DNA of 64,000 nucleotides. It comes from Nannocystis exedens (GTDB lineage Bacteria > Myxococcota_A > Polyangia > Nannocystales > Nannocystaceae). Within the stretch, counting starts at the first letter, position 1. Each line of letters begins with the position of its first letter. Where the stretch lies: NCBI RefSeq assembly GCF_002343915.1, contig NZ_NETK01000001.1, positions 10,254,001 through 10,318,000 on the forward strand. The letters run 5' to 3'. The position numbers were made by a program, and so were the translations under genes. The notes beneath the pieces are model-generated. The model ran no database searches. It had not been told where the DNA came from and saw only the letters and a program-made list of their open reading frames with translations. This document shows, piece by piece, positions 28,141 to 36,484 of this stretch.

Positions 28141-29468
28141 CGGAGCTCGTCGCGGTCGGCCTCAACCACAAGACGGCGCCGGTCGAGCTCCGCGAGCGCC
28201 TGGCCTTCGGGGCAGGTGACGTCGCCGCCGCGCTGTCGACCCTGCGCGAGCGCGCGGGCCTCGGCGAGGTGATGATCGTGTCGACCTGCAACCGCGTCGA
28301 GGTCTACGCGGTCGCGCCCCACTGGGCCCGCGCCGGCGAGCGCGTGCTGCAGGCGCTCGCCGACACGCGCGCGGTGCCGCTGCCCGAGCTGGTGGCGCAC
28401 ACGTTCGTGCGCGGCGAACGGGCCGCGGCGAGCCACATCTGCCGCGTCGCGGCCAGCCTCGAGAGCATGGTCGTCGGCGAGCCGCAGATCCTCGGGCAGG
28501 TGAAGGACGCGTTCGAGCTGGCGCAGCGCGAGGGCACGGTCGGTGGGGTGCTCGACCGCTGCCTCGGCACGGCCTTCCGCGCGGCCAAGCGGGTCCGCAG
28601 CGAGACCGACGTGGCCCGCGGCGCGGCCAGCGTGCCGTCGGTCGCGGTCGACCTGGCGCGATCGATCTTCGGCGAGCTCACCGGCAGCGGCGCGCTGCTC
28701 GTCGGCGCCGGCGAGATGGCGTCGCAGGCCGGCGTCCACCTCAAGGCCGCGGGCGTGGCCGAGATCGCGGTGGTCAACCGCAGCGAGGCCCGCGGGCGGG
28801 CGCTGGCCGACGAGCTGTCGGCCCGCTTCGCGCCGTGGGACAGCCTCGACGCCGAGCTGCGGCGCGCCGACATCGTCGTGACCAGCACCGGGGCGCAGCG
28901 GCCGGTGATCGACCGCGCGCTGCTGCGGCCGGTGATGAAGGTCCGCCGCGGCAAGCCGATCTTCTTCGTCGACATCGCGGTGCCTCGCGACGTCGAGCCG
29001 GAGGTGGCCCGCCTCGAGCAGGTGTTCCTCTACAACATCGACGACCTGCAGGGGATCGTCCACGACAACATGCGCGCCCGCGCGGCCGAGGCGGAGCGCG
29101 CCGGGTCGCTGGTGGAGGAGGAGGTCGCCGAGTTCGTGGCCTGGCAGCGGGCCCGCAGCATCGGGCCGATCGTGCAGGCGCTGCAGCAGCACGCGCGCGC
29201 GATCGCCGAGGCGGAGCTCGGCCGGATCCGCGGCAAGCTGCAGGGCCTGGCGCCGGAGCAGCAGAAGGCCGTGGAGGCGCTGGCCAACGGGATCGTGCAG
29301 AAGCTGCTGCACAAGCCGATGACGGCGCTGCGCCAGGCGGCCGTCGGCGAGGGCGCCGAGGCGGACCTGGCCGGCGCGGTGCAGCAGCTGTTCGGGCTCG
29401 AGGTGCCGTCGGCGGCGGCCGTCGCCGAGGCGGCGGCGCTGGTGAAGCCCGAGCTCGTGCGCGAGTGA
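28137..29468 (+). CDS. hemA: glutamyl-tRNA reductase
   Basis: A 443-residue enzyme that converts glutamyl-tRNA to glutamate-1-semialdehyde, the first step of C5 heme synthesis. The catalytic Cys is Cys51 in STCNRVEVYA; GLNHKTAPVELRERL opens the protein, SLESMVVGEPQILGQVKDAF is the tRNA/substrate signature, and ALLVGAGEMASQAG (about 185-198) binds NADPH. The C-terminal dimerisation helices are complete. The ATG is taken at 28137, overlapping the previous stop by 4 bases. hemC lies about 0.3 kb downstream on the opposite strand. Confidence 0.96.
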   Translation: MTELVAVGLNHKTAPVELRERLAFGAGDVAAALSTLRERAGLGEVMIVSTCNRVEVYAVAPHWARAGERVLQALADTRAVPLPELVAHTFVRGERAAASHICRVAASLESMVVGEPQILGQVKDAFELAQREGTVGGVLDRCLGTAFRAAKRVRSETDVARGAASVPSVAVDLARSIFGELTGSGALLVGAGEMASQAGVHLKAAGVAEIAVVNRSEARGRALADELSARFAPWDSLDAELRRADIVVTSTGAQRPVIDRALLRPVMKVRRGKPIFFVDIAVPRDVEPEVARLEQVFLYNIDDLQGIVHDNMRARAAEAERAGSLVEEEVAEFVAWQRARSIGPIVQALQQHARAIAEAELGRIRGKLQGLAPEQQKAVEALANGIVQKLLHKPMTALRQAAVGEGAEADLAGAVQQLFGLEVPSAAAVAEAAALVKPELVRE

Positions 29469-29503
29469 CCGGGCGCGGACGTGTTGCCGAGGGGGCAAGG
29501 GGC

Positions 29504-29573
29504 GCTCTCGCAGCGCGAGCGAGCTGCGCTGACGCGCCCGGCTCTCGCAGCGCGAGCGAGCTGCGCTGACGCG
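29504..29573. repeat. two-copy tandem repeat after hemA
   Basis: A 33-base unit beginning GCTCTCGCAGCGCGAGCGAG occurs at 29504-29536 and again at 29541-29573 (period 37). Each unit carries a small internal inverted repeat (CTCGC/GCGAG). It starts 36 bases after the hemA stop. The rest of 29469-29725 holds no recognisable gene. Confidence 0.75.
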
Positions 29574-29725
29574 GAGGGGGCTCCAACAGCGCTAGCGAAG
29601 GCGAGCGCGAGGGGCCGGCGCCTCCGAAGGAGCAGAGGAGATGGCTCTTTCAGCCAGTGAGAGCGCGGGGACCGGCGCTGGCGAGCTCGTCATGGGTCGG
29701 GCTCTCGCATCGCCAGAGGCGCGTC

Positions 29726-29798
29726 GAGGGGACATGTCGGGGAGGGCATGTTTGAACAGACATGTCTGTTACGACATGCCTGCGAGAGCATGCCCCTC
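29726..29798. repeat. nested palindrome cluster at the hemC 3' end
   Basis: Three palindromes are nested. The outer arms GAGGGGACATG (29726-29736) and CATGCCCCTC (29789-29798) enclose GGGCATG/ACATGCC arms, which in turn enclose the perfect AACAGACATGTCTGTT (29755-29770). The outer right arm includes the hemC stop codon. As RNA it would form a long, branched 3' structure on the hemC transcript. It is the most elaborate member of the dispersed family. Confidence 0.7.
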
Positions 29799-30795
29799 AG
29801 GTCTTGTGCGCGAGCGCGGCGAGCACGGCGTCGGCGCCGAGGCGGAGCAGGAGCTCGGCCACGGCGGTGCCGAGCTCGGCGGCCTCGGCGGGCGGGCCGA
29901 CGCGGGCGGCGGTGAAGCAGGGGCGACCGCCCGGGTCGGTGATGACGCCGCGGACGTGCAGGAGATCGTCGCGCAGCTCGGCGTGGCAGCCCATCGGCAC
30001 CTGGCAGCCGCCGTCGAGGCGGGCGAGGAAGGCGCGCTCGGCCGCAGCCACGGTGGCGGCGTGGGCGTCGGCCAGCGGGGCGACGAGGGCACGCACGCGG
30101 TCGTCGTCGGCGCGGCTCTCGAGCGCGAGGATGCCCTGACAGGCGGCAGGGCAGAACTGCTCGGGGTCGAGGCGCGCGTCGATCCGGTCGGCCAGCCCGA
30201 GGCGGACGAGGCCGGCGGTGGCGAGCAGGATGGCGTCGTAGTCGCCGGCGTCGAGCTTGCGCAGACGCGTGGGCACGTTGCCGCGCAGCGGGCGGATCTG
30301 CAAGCCGGGGTTCAGGCGCAGGGCGAGCGCGCCGCGGCGCAGGCTGGTGGTGCCGAGGGTGGCGCCGGCCGGCAATGACTGAATAGACAGGTCGCTCGGA
30401 GCATGTCCTTCGGGACAGAGCCTGGCGCGGAGGGCAGGGCCGAGGACGAGGGCGTCGCGGGCGTCCTCGCGGGGCGGGGTGCAGACGATGGCGAGGCCGG
30501 GGTGCAGGCGCCCCGGCAGGTCCTTCATGCTGTGGACGGCGAGGTCGACGGCGCCGGCGGCGAGCTGCTCCTCGATGGCGTTGACGAACAGGCCCTTGCC
30601 GCCGATCTGGTTGAGCGGACGGTCCTGGATCCGGTCGCCCTCGGTGGTGATGTGGACGAGCTCGACGACCAGCCCGTCGCCCCACTCGGCGCGCAGCCGG
30701 TCACGGATGTGATGCGCTTGCCACAGCGCCAGCTCGGAGGCGCGGGTTCCGATCCGCAGCGGACGATCGAGGTCGGGCTTGGTCGAGGCGGTCAT
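29797..30795 (-). CDS. hemC: porphobilinogen deaminase (hydroxymethylbilane synthase)
   Basis: A 332-residue HemC that condenses four porphobilinogens in heme synthesis. RIGTRASELALWQA opens the protein; EGDRIQDRPLNQIGGKGLF and VDLAVHSMKDLP form the active site, and the dipyrromethane cofactor is attached to Cys in LDGGCQVPMG (about 262). ATG 30795 starts at the homology. Before GATLGTTSLRRG there are about a dozen extra residues, LCPEGHAPSDLSIQ, encoded exactly by a palindrome copy at 30386-30424. Such an insertion would sit in a surface loop. The stop lies inside the nested palindrome at 29726-29798. Confidence 0.95.
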   Translation of the reverse strand: MTASTKPDLDRPLRIGTRASELALWQAHHIRDRLRAEWGDGLVVELVHITTEGDRIQDRPLNQIGGKGLFVNAIEEQLAAGAVDLAVHSMKDLPGRLHPGLAIVCTPPREDARDALVLGPALRARLCPEGHAPSDLSIQSLPAGATLGTTSLRRGALALRLNPGLQIRPLRGNVPTRLRKLDAGDYDAILLATAGLVRLGLADRIDARLDPEQFCPAACQGILALESRADDDRVRALVAPLADAHAATVAAAERAFLARLDGGCQVPMGCHAELRDDLLHVRGVITDPGGRPCFTAARVGPPAEAAELGTAVAELLLRLGADAVLAALAHKT

Positions 30796-31347
30796 GCCGG
30801 ACGCGAATGATAGCGCCTGCGCTCGTTGACGCGCCACCGCGCCGGAGGGCCGGATTCGTCGTCGGGGCGGTCGGAGCGCCCGCGGGGCGAGCTCGGCGTC
30901 GAGCCGCGAGGTGCGGCGTCTGTCGCAATGGAGCGGACTCCTCCGCGCGCGGGGACTCGAGGTTGCGCCGCCGCAGCGTGCCGGATGCGGCGATCGAGCC
31001 GAGCGAGGTGGGGTGCCCGAGGCGAGGACGGGATCGAACTCGAACGCGCTCGCGGCAGGCTTCGCGCGGGGCGAGGGGGGAAGGTGAGAGAAGGAGGGAC
31101 TGCGCCACGTGGCGTCCCCCCACGGAGGGCGACGCTGATGATTCGCGTGATGTACTGGTGATGCTGCAGCGCCGCGGCGACCGGCCGCTGCGATGACGCT
31201 GGAGCGGGGGCCGGCGATCTCGGCGCACGCCCTCGGGCGCACGCTGGCGCGTCGGGTCGCGCTCTGCCCGCGCGGTCGACCGTGACGAGCGCGCGGTGCT
31301 CGGCGAGGGACTGCAGCGGTCGTGCCGCCGCCCTTTATGACGGGAAA
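30796..31347. other. intergenic region without a recognisable gene
   Basis: About 550 bases between hemC and the palindromes that follow the signal-peptidase-like gene. Frames are open on both strands, but their products are Arg-rich and motif-free. A hemC promoter should lie near the left end; nothing else is visible. Confidence 0.4.
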
Positions 31348-31430
31348 GACATGTCGAAAGAGACATGCCTGATAAGGCATGTGCTCATGCGCAGGCCCCG
31401 TCGGGCATGTCCTTCAGCGCTTGTCGGCCG
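31348..31430. repeat. palindrome cluster at the 3' end of the signal-peptidase-like gene
   Basis: It contains AGACATGTCGAAAGAGACATG, then ACATGCC (31363-31369) paired with GGCATGT (31376-31382), then GGGCATGTCCTTC overlapping the stop at 31414. It has the same architecture as the clusters after hemC and after the metallophosphoesterase gene. Confidence 0.65.
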
Positions 31431-32274
31431 GCGCGGCCTCGGGGGCGCCGCCGAGGCGGAGGACGATCTCGCCGCGGATCTGGTCGGTCTCGACCCAGCC
31501 GATCGCCCGCGAGTCACAGCAGGCGCCCTCGTCGCGGTTGTCGGCGACGAGGAGGTAGCCGTCGGCCGGCACCTCGTAAGGGCCGCCGTCGGCCGGGATG
31601 TCCATGCCGGGCCAGGCGTCGGGGCCGGCGGTGCTGGCGAGGACCTGGTAGCGGCGATCGCCGATGATCTCGAAGGAGGTCGGGCGCGCGCCGGGCTCGC
31701 CGGGGCCGTCGCCGGGCTTGTGCGCGAGCGGCTCGCCGTTGATGGCGAGGCCGAGCGCGCCGCGGGCGTCGCCGAAGGTGACGGCGTCGCCGGGGACGGC
31801 GAGGATCCGCGCGACCCTCAAGCTGCGCGGCGGGGGTTGCCCGGCGACGCCGCTGCGCCGCTGGACCTTCTCCCACTCGTCGTCGAGGCCGAGCTCCTTG
31901 GGGTCGACGACGGCGGTGTTGCGCAGGCGATCGCGGCTGCCCGGGACGCGGGGGCGAGCCTCGGGTGCAGCTTTGTCGCCGGGAGGTTCTTGAAGCGGCG
32001 CCGGCTCGGGCGGCGGCGGCGGCGGCGTGGGGTCGTAGACGACGAGGTCGCCGCGGTCGAGGCCCCACGTGCCGCGCACGAACAGGACGTGGTCGCCGCT
32101 GCGGAGGTTGGGCGCCATGCCGTCGCCGTGGATCTCGACGACGGTGGCGAAGCTGCAGCGCAGGACCAGCAGCGCGGCGCCGCCGACGAGGACGCACCAG
32201 GCGAGCCGCGTCGGCCAGGTGCGGTCCGGCGGCGCGGGGTAGTCGTCAGGCTCTGGCTCGCGGCGAAAGAACAT
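31414..32274 (-). CDS. signal peptidase I homologue lacking the catalytic Ser and Lys
   Basis: A 286-residue S26-family protein with one N-terminal membrane helix (about 22-43). The fold signatures are present: IHGDGMAPNLRSGDHVLF (box B), RVARILAVPGD (box D) and VADNRDEGACCDSR (box E). In active enzymes box B reads G-x-S-M-x-P and box D reads K-R before the PGD loop. Here the Ser position is Gly52 (codon GGC) and the Lys position is Ala (GCG, about 153). Both members of the catalytic dyad are therefore missing, and the protein should not cleave signal peptides by the known mechanism. A Pro-rich insert lies at about 82-110. Its start lies 29 bases inside thiE, so it is translated with the thiamine genes. 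Confidence 0.85.
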   Translation of the reverse strand: MFFRREPEPDDYPAPPDRTWPTRLAWCVLVGGAALLVLRCSFATVVEIHGDGMAPNLRSGDHVLFVRGTWGLDRGDLVVYDPTPPPPPPEPAPLQEPPGDKAAPEARPRVPGSRDRLRNTAVVDPKELGLDDEWEKVQRRSGVAGQPPPRSLRVARILAVPGDAVTFGDARGALGLAINGEPLAHKPGDGPGEPGARPTSFEIIGDRRYQVLASTAGPDAWPGMDIPADGGPYEVPADGYLLVADNRDEGACCDSRAIGWVETDQIRGEIVLRLGGAPEAAPADKR

Positions 32275-32929
32275 GCAAGGCGCGGAGCTGCTCGCTCAGC
32301 GCGGCGACATCTTGCTCGACCCGCGCGGGCGGACCAAAGAAGACGCCGATCCCGGCGAGGGCTCGCGCGCCCGCGGCCAGGCAGTCGGCGGCGGTCGCCG
32401 GGCCGACGCCGCCGAGCGCGACGACGCAGGCGGCCGGATCCGCGGTCCAGGCGCGCAGCCCGGCGAGGCCGATCGGTCGCTTGCTGCCGAGCGGGGCGCC
32501 GGGCTGGGCGGTGGTCGGCGCGAAGATCGGGGCGACGAGGGTGTAGTCGACGAGGTGGTGGCCGGCCTGCGGCTCGCCGTGGACGGCCCGCCCGAGCAAA
32601 CCGGGGAGGCGCGGACGGAGGTCGGCCAGGCGGGCGAGCGAGGGGTCGCCGCGCAGGTGGAGGCCGTCGACGCCGGGGAGCGCGGCAGCGCGCCCGGCGT
32701 GCTCGGGATCGACGGCGAGGAGGAGCGGGATGGCGCGGTCGCGGCAGCGGCGGATCAGCGGGGCCAGGCGTCCCTGGGGGTCGAGCAGGGCCTCGGGCGC
32801 GGCGCCGGGCTCGCGCAGCAGGACGGCGAGCGCGAGGTCGCCCGCCCCGGCGCGCCAGCCGGCGACCAGCTCGGGGTCGACGGGGCCGGTCGGCGGGGTG
32901 ATGGCGAGCAGGTGGAACGGGGGGGTCAC
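32246..32929 (-). CDS. thiE: thiamine phosphate synthase-like protein
   Basis: A 227-residue TIM barrel of the ThiE/TenI family. It shows HLLAITPP at strand 1, GLHLRGD, GRAVHGEPQ (position of the GxSxH motif), DYTLVAPIFAPTTAQPG (position of the GPxxxTxTK phosphate loop) and VVALGGVGPATA. ThiE joins the pyrimidine and thiazole moieties of thiamine. The motifs are somewhat divergent (no Lys in the TxTK loop), so a TenI-like thiazole tautomerase is an alternative. It lies downstream of thiG on the same strand, after a 270-base gap with a hairpin, and overlaps the next gene by 29 bases. Confidence 0.78.
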   Translation of the reverse strand: MTPPFHLLAITPPTGPVDPELVAGWRAGAGDLALAVLLREPGAAPEALLDPQGRLAPLIRRCRDRAIPLLLAVDPEHAGRAAALPGVDGLHLRGDPSLARLADLRPRLPGLLGRAVHGEPQAGHHLVDYTLVAPIFAPTTAQPGAPLGSKRPIGLAGLRAWTADPAACVVALGGVGPATAADCLAAGARALAGIGVFFGPPARVEQDVAALSEQLRALHVLSPRARA

Positions 32930-33106
32930 GAGTTTGTGGATGGAAGCGGAGCGGAGCGCCCGCGAGCTCCAGGCGCCCGTCTGGCTGATCGAATCGCTCG
33001 CGCTGAGGACGTGGTGCGGAGATGGAGCGTTGCGGGCGAAGCCACCAGCCCGCGAGGTCGGTCGGCGGCCACGACGAAGCCGCAGCGGGGCTCGAGGACC
33101 TGCTCG

Positions 33107-33130
33107 CGGCGTTCGGCTCTCCGAACGCCG
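33107..33130. terminator. 10-bp perfect hairpin downstream of thiG
   Basis: CGGCGTTCGG (33107-33116), loop CTCT, CCGAACGCCG (33121-33130). It lies 70 bases after the thiG stop and before thiE. No T tract follows, so it may attenuate rather than end transcription. Confidence 0.5.
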
Positions 33131-33199
33131 GCGCGGCGAGCGAAGGCCGCGCCAGCGATTTTGCGAGAGGGCGAACCGGCAGAGCGCGCCCGGGAGGAC

Positions 33200-33976
33200 T
33201 CATTCGATCATGCCGGTGGTCGGGCTCGAGGCGCTGCCGATCACGCGCGCGGGCATGCGGCCGGCGCGGTAGGCCTTGCGCCCGGCGATGATGCCGTCAC
33301 GCATGGCCTCGGCCATGAGCACGGGGACCTGGGCGTGGGCGACGGCGGTGTTCATGAGCACGGCGGTGCAGCCGAGCTCCATCGCGATCGCGGCGTCGCT
33401 GGCGGTGCCGACGCCGGCGTCGACGATCACCGGGACCTTGGCTTGCTCGACGATGAGGCGGATGTTGTGCGGGTTGCGGATCCCGAGGCCGCTGCCGATC
33501 GGCGCCGCGAGCGGCATGACGGCGGCGCAGCCCATCGCCTCGAGCTTGCGGCAGACGATCGGGTCGTCGGTGCAGTAAGGAAGGACGACGAAGCCCTCGT
33601 CGAGGAGGATCTTGGCGGCCTTGAGCGTCTCCTCGTTGTCTGGCAGGAGCGTGCGCGGGTCGCCGATGACCTCGAGCTTGACGAGGTCGGCGATGCCGAG
33701 CTCGCGCGCGAGGCGGAGGGTGCGGACGGCTTCGTCGGCGGTGTAGCAGCCGGCCGTGTTCGGCAGCAGCGTGTAGCGGCCGCGGTCGATCCACGACAGC
33801 AGGTTGTCCTTGACCTTGAGGTCGACGCGCCGCAGGGCGACGGTCACGATCTCGGCGCCGCTGGCGGCGAGGCAGGCGCGCGTCTCGTCGGCGTCCTTGT
33901 ACTTGCCGGTGCCGATGATGAGCCGCGAGGTAAGGGGGCGACCGGCGAGGGTCCAGGTGTCGTGTGTGTCGCTCAA
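33200..33976 (-). CDS. thiG: thiazole synthase
   Basis: A 258-residue ThiG, normal length. It forms the thiazole phosphate of thiamine from deoxyxylulose phosphate, dehydroglycine and ThiS thiocarboxylate. The motifs include LIIGTGKY, the Schiff-base Lys in LVKLEVIGD (about 98), [27 protein letters not shown] and [16 protein letters not shown]. The likely start is TTG 33976, two bases after the thiS stop; an ATG at 34018 would overlap thiS by 40 bases. Coupled translation with thiS fits their 1:1 partnership. Confidence 0.93.
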   Translation of the reverse strand: MSDTHDTWTLAGRPLTSRLIIGTGKYKDADETRACLAASGAEIVTVALRRVDLKVKDNLLSWIDRGRYTLLPNTAGCYTADEAVRTLRLARELGIADLVKLEVIGDPRTLLPDNEETLKAAKILLDEGFVVLPYCTDDPIVCRKLEAMGCAAVMPLAAPIGSGLGIRNPHNIRLIVEQAKVPVIVDAGVGTASDAAIAMELGCTAVLMNTAVAHAQVPVLMAEAMRDGIIAGRKAYRAGRMPARVIGSASSPTTGMIE

Positions 33977-33977
33977 T

Positions 33978-34181
33978 TCAGCCTCCGCCGACGAAGGTGA
34001 CCACCTCGAGCCGATCACCGTCGACCAGCTCGGTCCGGTCGTAGGTGGCCCGCGGCACGATCTCTCGGTTGCGTTCCACCGCTACCTGCCGCGGGTCCAG
34101 GCCCAGCGAGGCGACCAGCGCCCCGACCGTGGTCCCGGGCGCGAACGGGTGGGGCTCACCGTTGAGCACGAGGGTCGGCAC
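33978..34181 (-). CDS. thiS: sulfur carrier protein ThiS
   Basis: A 67-residue ubiquitin-like protein ending in the Gly-Gly tail (VVTFVGGG) that is adenylated and thiocarboxylated before donating sulfur to ThiG. GTG 34181 begins [17 protein letters not shown], matching the family start; an upstream ATG at 34244 adds 21 Arg/Pro-rich residues. It is the first gene of the thi cluster and is divergent from the Crp/Fnr regulator. Confidence 0.9.
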   Translation of the reverse strand: MPTLVLNGEPHPFAPGTTVGALVASLGLDPRQVAVERNREIVPRATYDRTELVDGDRLEVVTFVGGG

Positions 34182-34276
34182 GGGCGGAAAGGTACACCGA
34201 ACCGGTGGTGGGACGAGCTGGCGCCATGTGCGCCGGCACGACATGGATCACAGCGTTGCCCAATTCACTCACCTGT

Positions 34277-34316
34277 GGCGATCGTGCAACAGGTCTCCAG
34301 GGGCGCGATGATCGCC
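34277..34316. promoter_or_regulatory. inverted repeat between thiS and the Crp/Fnr gene
   Basis: GGCGATC (34277-34283) and GATCGCC (34310-34316) are exact complements 26 bases apart, in the A+T-richer divergent region. They could be operator half-sites or a long hairpin. I see no TPP-riboswitch core on the thiS side. Confidence 0.3.
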
Positions 34317-34407
34317 GTATTTTTGGAAGACGATTGGAAAATCAACGAGTTAGGCGTTTGACGCGCCGTGCCGGCGTTTGGCCCGCTTTGTGCTCACCCC
34401 CACAAGC

Positions 34408-35136
34408 ATGCACGTTGAGTCGGAATCCCGCCGCCCTAGCATCCCCCTGGAGCGCATGGAAGCCCAGGATATCTTGTCCTGCGTCGAGCCCTTCACCGCT
34501 GCCCGCCCCGCCGAACTGGAGGTGCTGGGGCGCACGGCGGTGCGGGTCCGAAAGACGCCCGCCAGCATCCTCTGCCACGACGGGCAGCCCGCTGACGGCC
34601 TCTATATCGTGCTCCGCGGGCGCATCAACCTGGTCCGCGCCGTCGACGGCAACCGTGACCTCATCCTGTCGAGCCTCGGGCCCGGCGAAGTGTTCGGCGA
34701 GAACTGCGCGATGCCCGGGATGGTGATGTCGACGACCGCCGTCGCCGCGGTCCAGAGCGAGATGCTCCGGATCCCCAGCGAGGCGCTCAGCGAGCACCTC
34801 CGCCGCGAGCCCGAGACCGTGGTCCGCTTGATGCGGCTGCAGTACGAGAAGCTCCGCGAGGTCGAGGCCGTGGCCAGCGGCCTGGCGCTGTGCGACGTGG
34901 AGCAGCGGCTGCGCCGCACGCTGGCCCGCCTGGCCCGCCGCCAGGGCCGCCGCAACCCGGCCAGCGCCGGGTGGATCCTCGCGCCGGTGCCGACGCAGTC
35001 GGAGCTCGCGCGCATGGTCGGCTCCTGTCGTGAGACCGTGTCCCGCACGCTCAGCGCGATGGCCCGCAACGGCCTGGTCAGCGGCAGCGGCCGGCGCATG
35101 ATCCTCAACGACAGCCTCGTCAACGAGACGACCTGA
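34408..35136 (+). CDS. Crp/Fnr-family transcription regulator
   Basis: A 242-residue regulator with an N-terminal cyclic-nucleotide-binding-like beta barrel (about 35-135: ILCHDGQPADGLYIVLRGRI, LGPGEVFGENCAMPG), a dimerisation helix, and a C-terminal Crp-type winged helix with the recognition helix in TQSELARMVGSCRETVSRTLSAM (about 200-220). It lacks an Fnr-type N-terminal Cys cluster. The cNMP pocket Arg is not obvious, so the ligand is unknown. ATG 34408 is preferred; the ATG at 34456 would also keep both domains. It is transcribed away from thiS, and alr follows 46 bases downstream. Confidence 0.88.
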   Translation: MHVESESRRPSIPLERMEAQDILSCVEPFTAARPAELEVLGRTAVRVRKTPASILCHDGQPADGLYIVLRGRINLVRAVDGNRDLILSSLGPGEVFGENCAMPGMVMSTTAVAAVQSEMLRIPSEALSEHLRREPETVVRLMRLQYEKLREVEAVASGLALCDVEQRLRRTLARLARRQGRRNPASAGWILAPVPTQSELARMVGSCRETVSRTLSAMARNGLVSGSGRRMILNDSLVNETT

Positions 35137-35182
35137 AGCCGCGGAATGTCGGCGGGGCCGGACGCGTTGGGGGACGCGTCCG

Positions 35183-36394
35183 ATGCCACGCTCCCCGAAT
35201 CCTCGTGCTAACTTCGGGCCCGTGCGTTATTCCGGGCCTGAACGTCGGGTCGCCGACCGCAGGCAAGCTCCGATCGTCGAAGTCCGGCCGACTTATGCGT
35301 ATGTCGACGCCGGCGCGATGGTCCACAACCTGCGCACCGTGCAGGCCGCCGTCGGTCCGCGCTGCCGCGTGCTCGCCGTGGTCAAGGCCGACGGCTACGG
35401 CCACGGGGCGATCGAGGCGGCCCGCACGTTCGTCGACGCCGGCGCGTGGGGCTGCGCGGTCAGCCTGGTCGAAGAGGGCGTCGAGCTGCGCCAGGCCGAG
35501 ATCCTCGCGCCGGTGCTGGTGCTCGGCGGGGTCCATCCGGGCTCCGAGGACGTGATCGTCCACCGCTCGCTGACGCCGGTGGTGTGGGCCCGCGAGCACC
35601 TGCAGCTGCTCACCGCCGCGGTCCGCCGCAGCGGGGCGCCGCCGCTGCCGATCCATTTGAAGATCGACACCGGGATGTCGCGCCTCGGCGCGCTGCCGGG
35701 GCAGCTGCCCGAGTTCCTCGACTGGCTCGAGGGCGAAGACGGGCAGCACGTCCGCCTCGAAGGGGTGATGACCCACTTCGCCTGCGCCGACGAGCCCGAC
35801 GACGTGACGAGCCCGCGCCAGCTCGAGTCGTTCCGCGACAGCTTGGCGGTGCTGGCCAGCCGCGGCTTCCACCCGCCGATCCGTCACGTGTGCAACAGCG
35901 CCGGGCTGGTCCGTCTGCCGCACGCGCACTTCGACATGGTGCGCCCGGGGGTGGCGATCTACGGGGCCGCGTCGAGCCGCGAGGTCGAGCTGCCGGGCCT
36001 CAGGATGGCGATGAGCGTCCACTCGCGGATCCTCGGCATCCGCGAGCTGCCAGCCGGCGCGCGGGTGTCGTACGGGCACCGGATGGAGCTGACCCGGCCG
36101 TCCCGGCTCGGCATCGTGCCGGTCGGCTACGCCGACGGCTACCCGCGGCGGATGAGCGGGCAGGCGCAGGTGCTGGTCCGCGGGCACCGCTGCCGGGTGG
36201 TCGGCAACATCACGATGGACGTGTCGATGATCGACGTGACCGACCTGCCCGACGCCCGCGAGGGCGAGCGCGTGACGCTGCTCGGGGCGCAGGGCCGCGA
36301 CCGCATCGACGTCTACGAGCTGGCGCGCTGGGCCGACGTGATCCCGTACGAGATCTGCTGCGGGATCTCGAAGCGGGTGCCGCGGCGCGGGTAG
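35183..36394 (+). CDS. alr: alanine racemase
   Basis: A 403-residue PLP enzyme that makes D-alanine for peptidoglycan. The PLP Lys is Lys68 in VVKADGYGHG and the catalytic Tyr is in RVSYGHRMEL (about 295). HLKIDTGMSRLG, HVCNSAG and GNITMDVSMIDVT complete the signature. The first 30 residues contain RYSGPERRVADRR, a basic motif seen at the start of unrelated bacterial regulators and not part of the racemase fold. The start could be ATG 35183 or GTG 35222. It follows the regulator gene by 46 bases. Confidence 0.95.
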   Translation: MPRSPNPRANFGPVRYSGPERRVADRRQAPIVEVRPTYAYVDAGAMVHNLRTVQAAVGPRCRVLAVVKADGYGHGAIEAARTFVDAGAWGCAVSLVEEGVELRQAEILAPVLVLGGVHPGSEDVIVHRSLTPVVWAREHLQLLTAAVRRSGAPPLPIHLKIDTGMSRLGALPGQLPEFLDWLEGEDGQHVRLEGVMTHFACADEPDDVTSPRQLESFRDSLAVLASRGFHPPIRHVCNSAGLVRLPHAHFDMVRPGVAIYGAASSREVELPGLRMAMSVHSRILGIRELPAGARVSYGHRMELTRPSRLGIVPVGYADGYPRRMSGQAQVLVRGHRCRVVGNITMDVSMIDVTDLPDAREGERVTLLGAQGRDRIDVYELARWADVIPYEICCGISKRVPRRG

Positions 36395-36401
36395 GTGCTT
36401 T

Positions 36402-36478
36402 GGGACATGCTTTGAGGGGCATGTCGCTGGGGACAACGACGAAAGGACATGCCCTCTCGAGCATGTCCCTTCCGACAG
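36402..36478. repeat. palindrome cluster between alr and the convergent lipoprotein gene
   Basis: GACATGC (36404-36410) pairs with GCATGTC (36419-36425); GGACATGC (36445-36452) pairs with GCATGTCC (36461-36468). The cluster fills the 90-base gap between convergent stops at 36394 and 36485. Confidence 0.7.
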
Positions 36479-36484
36479 GTGCCC

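Noticed and set aside
30796-31347. Possible genes in the hemC upstream gap
   Set aside because: Frames on both strands give only Arg-rich sequence with no homology-like motif, ribosome site or signal peptide.
34182-34407. TPP riboswitch before thiS
   Set aside because: The conserved THI-box core (CTGAGA and the GCGxAGGGA-type segments) could not be found on the minus strand here.
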